From Nitrospina sp. (GTDB lineage: Bacteria; Nitrospinota; Nitrospinia; Nitrospinales; VA-1), in NCBI GenBank assembly GCA_018665625.1, contig JABJCF010000232.1:1-5493 (forward strand): a stretch of DNA of 5,493 nucleotides, written 5' to 3'. Below the pieces are notes generated by a model that worked only from the letters and a program-made list of their open reading frames with translations, ran no database searches and was not told where the DNA came from. Below, in pieces: positions 1-5,493 of this stretch; positions within the stretch are counted from its first letter, which is position 1, and each line of letters opens with the position of its first letter. A program made the position numbers and the translations under genes.

Positions 1-1054
1 AATCGCAATCCATTGTCAGCACAAAATCCCCATTGGCAGCATCAAATCCGTCCCGTAAAGCTCTGCCAACCCCATTAGGCATTTCCCTTCGGATCAAACG
101 AATACGCGGGTCTTCAAGCGCCAGTCGTTCAGTTACGGCAGCGGTCTCATCTATACTGTTATCATCCACAATAATTATTTCTTGAATATATTTTCCGTAA
201 CATGCCTTTAGGTTCTCAATTAAGGGAGGGATGTTTAGTTCCTCATTACGACTTGGGACCACAACGGATAATCGGCCATTAAAGCATTCGTGTTGCGCCA
301 AGCTGAACATCGGTCGTTTCCAGTTTTCATCGGCAGGTTTCTGTGCCCAAATAAATAAAGACCCGGCGAAATTTCTCACATATGGAAAGTTTTCCAGGAT
401 CAAACTAAGGTTCTGCACGGGGCGGAGAAAAATTTTTGGAATCGGAGGGAATACAAAGTCGTAGGGAAGAATTTTTATTTTTATATAACCCGCCTCCGAG
501 ATTAGGTTGAATAAATCTATTCGGTTGAGATAATCTTTTATTTTCGTCTTTTTTAAAAAGAAGAAAAATTTAGAAATAAATTTTCTAATTCTGAAGTAAG
601 GGTTCCATGGATTGGGATCAAAAAATAAAATTTGCCCCCCGGGTTTCAATAAATTTTTTAACTCCATTAAAAGAGCTCCTGCATTTTCATCTGTTAGCAG
701 GTGGTATCCAACGATAAAATCGAAACGACGGCCACTGAGTTTGCTAGGAAAATCGTTTAAGTGAATTCTTTCAATATTTTCTGAAAAATCCTGTTCTTCG
801 TTTTTTTCATGTAAATCTTTGTTTAAAGTCGCTGCGCAAATGGGATTTCTATTCCTCCCCGCATTAGATAATTCATGTGTCCATTGGCAAGAACCCGATC
901 CCAGCTCCAGAACACTATTTTCGGGGAATAGATGAAAAAGATGACGAACCATTTGGGCTCTCCATCTCAAACGATACGAAAGAAAGTAATCTGTATTTCT
1001 CCAATAGTTTTCCCTTGTCCGTTCTTGAGTTTTGAGCAAATCGATCAAATTCAT
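1..1054 (-). CDS. Methyltransferase - family 2 glycosyltransferase fusion protein (3' end outside window)
   Basis: An open frame of 351 codons runs from ATG at 1054-1052 off the left edge. An in-frame TAG at 1081-1079 and no other start codon between support this start; no strong ribosome binding site is seen. Residues about 20-240 look like a complete class I SAM-dependent methyltransferase: motif I is VLELGSGSC (48-56), the post-strand motif is LLKPGGQILFFDP (135-147), and the domain ends near SLFIWAQKP (232-240). After a short linker, a family 2 glycosyltransferase domain begins at LSVVVPSRNEELNI (262-275). It continues with EIIIVDDNSIDET (292-304) and is cut at the DxD-like metal site MDCD (D349, D351). 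This half most resembles DPM1-type polyprenyl-phosphate sugar synthases, which load a sugar from a nucleotide donor onto a lipid phosphate at the inner membrane. The gene lies 96 nt downstream of the B12-type radical SAM gene on the same strand and is probably co-transcribed. The domain calls are firm; acceptor and sugar are unknown. Any C-terminal membrane segments would lie outside the window. Confidence 0.9.
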   Translation of the reverse strand, partial: MNLIDLLKTQERTRENYWRNTDYFLSYRLRWRAQMVRHLFHLFPENSVLELGSGSCQWTHELSNAGRNRNPICAATLNKDLHEKNEEQDFSENIERIHLNDFPSKLSGRRFDFIVGYHLLTDENAGALLMELKNLLKPGGQILFFDPNPWNPYFRIRKFISKFFFFLKKTKIKDYLNRIDLFNLISEAGYIKIKILPYDFVFPPIPKIFLRPVQNLSLILENFPYVRNFAGSLFIWAQKPADENWKRPMFSLAQHECFNGRLSVVVPSRNEELNIPPLIENLKACYGKYIQEIIIVDDNSIDETAAVTERLALEDPRIRLIRREMPNGVGRALRDGFDAANGDFVLTMDCD

Positions 1055-1122
1055 TTCAGGCCCGTTTTTGTTTAATAACTATTTTTGGAGAATTTAGTTC
1101 GTCAGAAAAATAGAAGAAATTT

Positions 1123-1143
1123 TAGGAGGACAATATCCTCCTA
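1123..1143 (-). terminator. Perfect 8-bp hairpin after the B12-type radical SAM gene; possible terminator or attenuator
   Basis: TAGGAGGA (1123-1130) and TCCTCCTA (1136-1143) form a perfect 8-bp inverted repeat around a 5-nt loop. In the leftward transcript it begins 7 nt after the TAA of the radical SAM gene. It is followed by AAAATTTCTTCTATTTTT, which is T-rich but lacks an immediate T run. The position suits a weak or partial intrinsic terminator, or an mRNA-stabilising hairpin, between the two leftward genes. One arm carries a full AGGAGG Shine-Dalgarno core paired with CCTCCT, but no start codon follows at a useful distance. Confidence 0.5.
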
Positions 1144-1150
1144 GAGGAAT

Positions 1151-2683
1151 TTACGCTTTAATCATTTTGTTTTTGACAATTGTAAAAGCATCTTTGAAAA
1201 ATGATTTAGCCATTTTTGTAGATTTATTGCTCGAAGAACTACTTTTCAAATCTGAAAATAGCTGAATGATTCTATAAGGTTTGCGTAAGAAATAAATCAC
1301 ATAAAATAAAAAAGCTCCAAAATTAACCATTAAGGAAAGCTCCCAATCTCCAAAGCGGGAATTGTATGAGGTTTTCTTGGCACCAAAGTCCTGAAAAGTA
1401 AAAAGACTCATCAAATATTTATCATCGAACTCAGTGATGACCCCCATCTTTTGCAGCATTTTAAAAGATTCCGTATTGGGTTGTGGGGAATAAGCATTGA
1501 GGTTTACATTGGTAAAACCAACCCATGCGCATTTAACCATTGCCGCATAAGTTTTTAATACACTCCGGTAATCATCTTCAGGAAATCCAATTATAAAAAA
1601 GCATCCCACATTTATCCCTGCTTTTAGAGCACTACGTGCTGAATCATACAGGCTAGGCAAGTTAACCTTTTTCTTGATTTCCTTTAGTACCCGGGGATCA
1701 CCCGATTCTGGCGCAAATGAAAATTCATGGCAGCCAGCCTTCTTCAGTTTCTCTGCAACCTCAAAATCTATACCTTCGCTGCGAGTTCCAGATGGCAACT
1801 GAAAAGTGACTTCCATCTTACGGTTGATGATTTCATCGCAAAAATCAATTATCCAATCCCTTCGTACAATGGCTGTAAGATCTTCAAATTGAAAATCAGT
1901 CGCATCATATAAATTTTGATATTCCTGCATCTCATCGACCACCAATTTGTGATCCCTGGGTATCCATTCGGTGGTCCACATATTAGGGCTTGTGCAGAAA
2001 GTGCAAGAGAATGGGCAGCCGCGTGTCGCCAGCATAGGCATAAATTTCCCTTGGGACGACCCATGGGGTTGATTGACTTCATTATATTTCTTAATATCAA
2101 ATAAATCCCACGCAGGCTGGATTATGGAATCGATATTTTTTATTCTTTGTCGGCGAGGATTAACTCGAATTCGTCCTTTTAAATTTTTATAGGCGAGACC
2201 AGACACATTATCCAAAGGCAGATTCTTTTCAACATGCTCCAACAATTCAATGATCGTTTCTTCTCCTTCTCCCATTACCACGGTATCCAGAGGAGCTTGC
2301 TCAAGGGAGAATTCGGGAAAGCCGGTAACGTGTTCACCCCCCATAAGCAGATGAGCTTTGGGAAATCGTTCGCGAATTTTACTTACTAATTCACGCACAT
2401 ATACCCAGTGGGAAGTAAACATGCACCCCAAACCAATAATCTGGGTGTCTGAAGGGATATTTTCAATTATTTGATCCTGAGTTAAACCTCTTACCCGAAC
2501 TTCATCTTTAAACATATGGTAACTTCTTGGTGCAGAGCCAGGCCCATCAACTACGGTGACATTATGGCCCTCCTCCCTTATAGCCGCTGCTATATATGCC
2601 AGCCCAATAGGCGGCATGCTAATCGTAGACACGAAGTTCGTTAGGGATACAAATTTGGAAGGTTCGATCAGGCAAACATTCAT
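1151..2683 (-). CDS. B12-binding-domain radical SAM enzyme (BchE/HpnJ-like architecture), 510 aa
   Basis: This is a full-length member of the class B radical SAM enzymes. Residues about 1-150 form the cobalamin-binding-type Rossmann domain: PPIGLAYIAAAIREEGH (24-40), GLGCMFTSHW (84-93), LLMGGEHVTGFPE (112-124), VVMGEGEETIIELLE (135-149). The radical SAM domain follows with the 4Fe-4S motif C223-x3-C227-x2-C230 in RGCPFSCTFC, then FSFAPESGDPRVL (321-333) and FFIIGFPEDDY (362-372). Family members use a 5'-deoxyadenosyl radical, often with cobalamin, for C-methylation, ring formation or rearrangement on lipids and small molecules. A hydrophobic stretch near 450-467 followed by basic residues suggests membrane association, and the tail has a run of five serines (481-485). 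The classic DxHxxG cobalamin ligand motif is not seen, as in many relatives. ATG at 2683 is the only start after the upstream in-frame stop; its ribosome site is weak. It is the first gene of the leftward unit. The family is certain; the substrate is unknown. Confidence 0.93.
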   Translation of the reverse strand: MNVCLIEPSKFVSLTNFVSTISMPPIGLAYIAAAIREEGHNVTVVDGPGSAPRSYHMFKDEVRVRGLTQDQIIENIPSDTQIIGLGCMFTSHWVYVRELVSKIRERFPKAHLLMGGEHVTGFPEFSLEQAPLDTVVMGEGEETIIELLEHVEKNLPLDNVSGLAYKNLKGRIRVNPRRQRIKNIDSIIQPAWDLFDIKKYNEVNQPHGSSQGKFMPMLATRGCPFSCTFCTSPNMWTTEWIPRDHKLVVDEMQEYQNLYDATDFQFEDLTAIVRRDWIIDFCDEIINRKMEVTFQLPSGTRSEGIDFEVAEKLKKAGCHEFSFAPESGDPRVLKEIKKKVNLPSLYDSARSALKAGINVGCFFIIGFPEDDYRSVLKTYAAMVKCAWVGFTNVNLNAYSPQPNTESFKMLQKMGVITEFDDKYLMSLFTFQDFGAKKTSYNSRFGDWELSLMVNFGAFLFYVIYFLRKPYRIIQLFSDLKSSSSSNKSTKMAKSFFKDAFTIVKNKMIKA

Positions 2684-2735
2684 AAGCTGCTTAGGAAAGT
2701 GGAACTGGTTATATTTAAACCACTTATGCCATTAA

Positions 2736-2764
2736 ATTATAGCATATCAGGCTATTGTTTTCAT
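2736..2764 (-). promoter_or_regulatory. Extended -10 sigma70-type promoter for the leftward unit
   Basis: Read on the minus strand, ATGAAA (2764-2759) is followed by a 17-nt spacer and a perfect TATAAT (2741-2736). The TATAAT is directly preceded by TGC (2744-2742), the extended -10 signature. Transcription would start near 2729, giving a 5' untranslated leader of about 46 nt before the ATG at 2683. The -35 box matches TTGACA at 4 of 6 positions. No other candidate in this intergenic region is as good. Confidence 0.65.
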
Positions 2765-3073
2765 TTATATCGGATATTTGGAGGCAGAACTAAACGGTAT
2801 TTACCATATTGGTATGAATTTTTAATACAAATAATCTCTCATGAATTCAAGTTTTTAATGAAACGATTTAAGACCCCAAGTTTTAGCTGAAAATTAATAA
2901 AAGGTTCCTTTCTAAAGTGAATTCTTTTTCAAGTAATACTGAAGGTGGAATAGCCAAATACCGTTAAGATTATAAATAGTTATGGTGGCTTAACAGCAAA
3001 ATCACCCGATAAAAAACCAAATTTTTTAAACTTTTAATATCCGTTCTCTAATTTGCCAGTTTTTTGGTTAGAT

Positions 3074-3101
3074 TTGGTCTTGTTGAGATAAAGGGTATTA
3101 T
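3074..3101 (+). promoter_or_regulatory. Weak candidate promoter for the rightward unit
   Basis: TTGGTC (3074-3079), a 16-nt spacer and TATTAT (3096-3101) resemble a sigma70 promoter; the -10 matches 5 of 6 positions and the -35 only 3 of 6. Transcription would start near 3108, about 55 nt before the radical SAM ATG. If this promoter is the one used, the first short reading frame (3100-3126) would not be translated. A promoter farther upstream is equally possible. Confidence 0.3.
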
Positions 3102-3132
3102 GTCTAAAAAAATCCTAGTAAGATAAGGGTTA
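3086..3132 (+). repeat. Near-identical direct repeat carrying Shine-Dalgarno-like cores
   Basis: AGATAAAGGGTA (3086-3097) and AGATAAGGGTTA (3121-3132) start 35 nt apart. In each copy the GGG lies 4 nt upstream of an ATG (3100 and 3134). The second copy overlaps the TAA stop of the short frame begun by the first. They may be ribosome binding sites of leader peptides, operator half-sites or a small duplication. Confidence 0.45.
3100..3126 (+). CDS. Possible 8-codon leader peptide MSKKILVR
   Basis: ATG at 3100 opens MSKKILVR and stops at TAA 3124-3126. AAAGGG lies just upstream with a 4-nt spacing, a better ribosome site than that of the following real gene. The stop overlaps the Shine-Dalgarno-like core of the next short frame. 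Such a small frame may be chance. The codons are not obviously regulatory, with no run of one amino acid. It could also be the decayed 5' end of an older gene, since the same frame continues past the TAA to a TGA at 3163-3165. Confidence 0.2.
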   Translation: MSKKILVR

Positions 3133-3133
3133 G

Positions 3134-3157
3134 ATGACTGTGATTTTCAAATGGTAG
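3134..3157 (+). CDS. Possible 7-codon leader peptide MTVIFKW
   Basis: ATG at 3134 opens MTVIFKW and stops at TAG 3155-3157, only 4 nt before the ATG of the radical SAM gene at 3162. AAGGG (3125-3129) precedes it with a 4-nt spacing. The closeness to the next start would suit translational coupling, because the radical SAM gene has only a weak GGTAG site of its own. Chance remains a serious alternative. Confidence 0.2.
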   Translation: MTVIFKW

Positions 3158-3161
3158 ACAT

Positions 3162-4262
3162 ATGAGTAATCCCAATGAGATTAAATTGGAACTGCAAAAA
3201 CTAGAGAAAAGCACCATTCTTTTAGGAAGAAGATCCATGCCTTTGCAGTTGGTCCTTTTTGTGACATCACGCTGTAATATGCGTTGTGACCATTGTTTTT
3301 ATTTGGATGAGATAAACGATTCTTCCAGAACGGAACTTTCGCTCGATCAAATAGAATCTTTGGCCAAAGAGCTTGGGGGCCTTCACTGGATAGCTCTTTC
3401 AGGTGGGGAGCCTTATTTGCGAAAAGACCTTGTGGAAATTTTTAAGGCTTTTTACAAATATTCCCGTCCGAATATTATGTCTCATGTGACCAATGGCTAT
3501 TATCCGGATCGAATTTCTGAAATGACGAGAAAAATGGCTGAGGCTTGTCCCAAAAGTAAAAATTTGGTGATATTTTCTTTGGATGGACTGAAGGAGACTC
3601 ATGAGCAAATTCGTCATTCACCGGGAAGCTTTGAAAAAGTGAGGGAATCCATCGAATCTGTTCAGAAACATCAATCCGATTATCCAAATCTTGAAACAGG
3701 AGTGGTTATTACGGCTCAAGAAAATAATCGAGAAGAACTGATACCCCTTATCGAATATATTGAAAGCAAGTTGATTCCTGATGGCATTTATATAAATCTG
3801 CAAAGGGACCATACTCAACCGTCAAATGTATTGGTCGATCCGCTGACATTAAAAAATTATCAGGAAGCAGTTGCTTTTTACGAAGACCTCCGGAATAAGA
3901 AACACTTGAAGAAAAGCAAGATTTTGGATCGCCTTCTCGATGGTAAAAACAAGTTGCAAAAAAGAATGATCGCCAAAATAGCTGAGGAAAATTCCTATCA
4001 GCTCCCTTGTCTTGCAGGGAAAGTTTCAGTGGTTGTAGATGAATTGGGAAATGTCTACGCTTGTGAATTATTGAAAGACCCCATGGGTAATTTGACAAAT
4101 CAAAGTTTCAAGGAAATTTGGTTTGGCGAAAAAAGTGTTAGTCTTTCAAACTCAATAACTGAAAATAAATGTTATTGCACCCACGAATGCGCAATGTCTT
4201 CAAGTCTTCTTTTTAATCCTCCAAAGTTACTCCACAGTATGGTTGCAGGAATGTTAGGTTAA
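3162..4262 (+). CDS. Radical SAM enzyme with SPASM/twitch-type C-terminal domain, 366 aa
   Basis: The radical SAM core starts near residue 28 with C38-x3-C42-x2-C45 in SRCNMRCDHCFY, a typical [4Fe-4S]/SAM site. ALSGGEPYLRKDL (78-90) is the SAM-binding GGEP motif, and VIFSLDGLKETHEQIR (136-151) is a conserved core strand. The C-terminal domain has C283-x12-G296-x4-C301, the SPASM/twitch signature, then GNLTNQSFKEIWFG (309-322) and C337-x-C339-x3-C343 in CYCTHEC. That is five auxiliary cysteines rather than the usual seven, so one auxiliary iron-sulfur cluster may be bound. Relatives modify peptides, proteins or sugars; no precursor peptide gene is visible here, and the GT neighbours point to a glycan or lipid role. 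ATG 3162 is the only start after an in-frame TGA; its ribosome site is weak (GGTAG). The stop lies 6 nt before the next gene, so the two are surely in one operon. The enzyme is probably cytoplasmic. Confidence 0.93.
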   Translation: MSNPNEIKLELQKLEKSTILLGRRSMPLQLVLFVTSRCNMRCDHCFYLDEINDSSRTELSLDQIESLAKELGGLHWIALSGGEPYLRKDLVEIFKAFYKYSRPNIMSHVTNGYYPDRISEMTRKMAEACPKSKNLVIFSLDGLKETHEQIRHSPGSFEKVRESIESVQKHQSDYPNLETGVVITAQENNREELIPLIEYIESKLIPDGIYINLQRDHTQPSNVLVDPLTLKNYQEAVAFYEDLRNKKHLKKSKILDRLLDGKNKLQKRMIAKIAEENSYQLPCLAGKVSVVVDELGNVYACELLKDPMGNLTNQSFKEIWFGEKSVSLSNSITENKCYCTHECAMSSSLLFNPPKLLHSMVAGMLG

Positions 4263-4268
4263 ATTTTA

Positions 4269-5336
4269 GTGGATATGGAAAAGAATTTATCTGTTATTTT
4301 TCCCTCCTATAATTCTGGAGAGCAATTAATTCGATGCTTGAAAGCTGCCAAGCTTGAGTTGAAGGATCATGAGGGACAATATGAAATCCTGGTTGTTGAT
4401 TCCTCTCCGACCGCCCCTCAACTTCCCGACATTTCAAATTTAAAATTAATCCATTCCAAGGCCCAGCTATTTCCCTCTGAAGCTAGAAACTTGGGAGCGC
4501 GAATGGCCTCTTATCCTATTCTTGTGTTTATTGATTCAGATGTGGAACTTTTGCCGGGATCTCTTTCCAAATTGCTTGTCAGTTTCAAAGATGATATTGC
4601 GGTTTTAGGTGGTGTATATGAGACAAAAAACCCCCATACTTCAGAAATTTCAACCTTTCAGGATTTGTTTCTTTTATATAGGTTTAAAAACATTCCTCCA
4701 GAAGGAAATTATTTTTCTTCGGCCCAGTTTGCAGTAAGTAAGGAAAACTTTCTAAAGGTAGGTGGTTTTTCTGAAAACCTGAAAACATATGAGGATGTAG
4801 ATCTTGGTTTTAAATTCCAAAAAAATAGTTTAAGGGCTCATGTTGTCTTGGAGAGTCGAGGTTATCATTTAAAAAGTTTTAACCTGAAATCCATATTTAT
4901 GGATTATTATTTGAAATCAAGAAACATGATTTACTATCGACTTGCTAAAATAAATGACTTGCACTTGTGTAACACTTTTGTTCCTTCTAGGATTAGGCTT
5001 AGTTATTTTCTAGTATTTTGTTATATAATTTTATTCGCGATGCTTGCCATCCCGAATGGGCCCGTGCCCTTATACGTAGAATTAGCTGCTTTGCTACTAT
5101 TGCTGATTATTGATCTGGTATTATTGGGGGATTTGCTTAGGTTTTTTTGGGATAAAACTTGTCGTCCGATCTTTGTTTTGAAATCTTTTCTGTTGTTTAA
5201 GGCAACAACTCTTCCAATAATTTGTGGAACTCTTGGAGGTTTAATTAATTATTTAATACAAGACGAATCGTGTTTAAATAAAACTAAATCTTCTTCTGAT
5301 ATTGTTGTCACCAACCCGACTCAATATAATAAATAA
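4269..5336 (+). CDS. Membrane-anchored family 2 glycosyltransferase, 355 aa
   Basis: The N-terminal GT-A domain covers residues about 6-225. It has LSVIFPSYNSGEQLIRCL (7-24) and EILVVDSSP (39-47) for nucleotide binding, the metal-binding DSD (89-91) in VFIDSDVELLPGSL, and GGFSE (165-169). YEDVDLGF (174-181) supplies the usual acidic catalytic pair E175-D176. Three hydrophobic segments follow, near 244-262, 267-290 and 300-330, so the protein should sit in the inner membrane with its catalytic domain in the cytoplasm and a short polar tail. This is typical of GTs adding sugars to undecaprenyl-linked or other lipid-linked glycans. The start chosen is GTG 4269; ATG 4275, two codons later, is equally plausible and also leaves the domain complete. 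Neither has a good ribosome site, so translation is probably coupled to the radical SAM gene that ends 6 nt upstream. Donor and acceptor cannot be told. Confidence 0.92.
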   Translation: MDMEKNLSVIFPSYNSGEQLIRCLKAAKLELKDHEGQYEILVVDSSPTAPQLPDISNLKLIHSKAQLFPSEARNLGARMASYPILVFIDSDVELLPGSLSKLLVSFKDDIAVLGGVYETKNPHTSEISTFQDLFLLYRFKNIPPEGNYFSSAQFAVSKENFLKVGGFSENLKTYEDVDLGFKFQKNSLRAHVVLESRGYHLKSFNLKSIFMDYYLKSRNMIYYRLAKINDLHLCNTFVPSRIRLSYFLVFCYIILFAMLAIPNGPVPLYVELAALLLLLIIDLVLLGDLLRFFWDKTCRPIFVLKSFLLFKATTLPIICGTLGGLINYLIQDESCLNKTKSSSDIVVTNPTQYNK

Positions 5337-5395
5337 TAAACGAGCTATGATTTGCCCTTCCTCAAAATTACAATAGCAATAATATTAAGGCTTGT

Positions 5396-5493
5396 ATGAG
5401 ACTAAAAGACTTAAAAATAGGATACGACCCTTTAAGTGAAAATTTTGACCACCCAGGGGCCCTAAGAAGGTTCTGTTATTTTGCTGAAAAAAG
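5396..5493 (+). CDS. 5' end of an unidentified gene, possibly a glycosyltransferase (cut by window edge)
   Basis: ATG at 5396 opens a frame that stays open for 32 codons to the right edge. It is preceded by AAGG (5387-5390) at 5 nt, the best-placed ribosome site in the rightward unit. The product begins with LKIGYDPLSENFDHPG (5-20), followed by ALRRFCYFAEK. A short beta strand followed by an Arg-rich helix would fit the start of a GT-B glycosyltransferase or another Rossmann-fold protein, and the neighbourhood favours that. Too little is visible to name a family. It lies 59 nt after the GT gene on the same strand without an intervening terminator-like hairpin, so it is probably the next gene of the operon. 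Confidence 0.7.
   Translation, partial: MRLKDLKIGYDPLSENFDHPGALRRFCYFAEK

Larger units (their letters stand above)
2684..3161. other. 478-nt AT-rich divergent intergenic region
   Basis: This stretch separates the two divergent units and holds their promoters. I see no convincing protein gene or structured RNA in it. It contains the leftward extended -10 promoter and a perfect TACCA-TAT-TGGTA inverted repeat (2802-2814). It also contains a 10-bp inverted pair, AACGGTATTT (2793-2802) and AAATACCGTT (2956-2965), and two short reading frames with Shine-Dalgarno-like elements at its right end. The palindromes could be operator sites, but repeats of this length also occur by chance in AT-rich DNA. 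Confidence 0.6.

Noticed and set aside
231..464. A 77-codon plus-strand frame
   Set aside because: It lies entirely antisense to the methyltransferase-GT fusion, whose motifs are clear in the minus-strand frame.
1727..2104. Several open frames of 61-83 codons on both strands
   Set aside because: All lie within the radical SAM domain of the 2683-1151 gene, in other frames, and encode no recognisable protein.
2699..2890. A 63-codon plus-strand frame starting with GTG
   Set aside because: It runs antisense across the leftward promoter, has a poorly spaced ribosome site, and its product shows no recognisable motif. It looks like chance in AT-rich DNA.
3100..3165. RiPP precursor peptide for the SPASM-type enzyme
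   Set aside because: The mini-frames encode only 7 and 8 residues with no leader-core structure, and no other small gene with suitable residues is visible in the window.
3399..4098. Four minus-strand frames of 66-116 codons
   Set aside because: They are antisense to the SPASM-type radical SAM gene, whose motifs fix the coding frame.
5337..5395. Terminator after the membrane GT
   Set aside because: No stem followed by a T run is present, and a ribosome site and a new start follow within 59 nt.

Overview
The window looks like part of a bacterial surface-glycan or lipid-modification cluster. The DNA is AT-rich with compact genes, and most genes encode glycosyltransferases (GTs), a methyltransferase or radical SAM (rSAM) enzymes. 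Similar gene mixes occur in O-antigen, exopolysaccharide and glycolipid loci of Gram-negative, often anaerobic or environmental bacteria. The sequence alone does not fix the taxon. There are no rRNA, tRNA, CRISPR, transposase or integrase genes and no plasmid functions.

Layout: two transcription units diverge from a 478-base AT-rich intergenic region (2684-3161). The leftward unit (minus strand) starts at a good extended -10 promoter near 2736-2764. It encodes a B12-binding-type radical SAM enzyme (2683-1151), then a short hairpin. Next is a two-domain protein (1054 to beyond the left edge) with an N-terminal SAM-dependent methyltransferase fused to a DPM1-like family 2 GT. That second gene is not bounded by an ORF inside the window because its 3' end is cut off; the visible 351 codons are uninterrupted.

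The rightward unit (plus strand) encodes a radical SAM/SPASM-type enzyme (3162-4262). It is followed after 6 nt by a membrane-anchored family 2 GT (4269-5336) and, after 59 nt, by the start of another gene (5396 to beyond the right edge) whose product I cannot firmly name. Just upstream of 3162 are two very short reading frames, each preceded by nearly the same AGATAA(A)GGG element. They may be leader peptides or decay, and are the oddest small-scale feature here.

How the genes may work together (inference): both arms pair a radical SAM enzyme with a GT, and the left arm adds a classical methyltransferase. This suggests building of an unusual methylated or radical-modified sugar or lipid-linked glycan, with polyprenyl-phosphate-sugar synthesis by the DPM1-like domain and chain assembly at the inner membrane by the 4269-5336 GT. 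No substrate can be read from the sequence.
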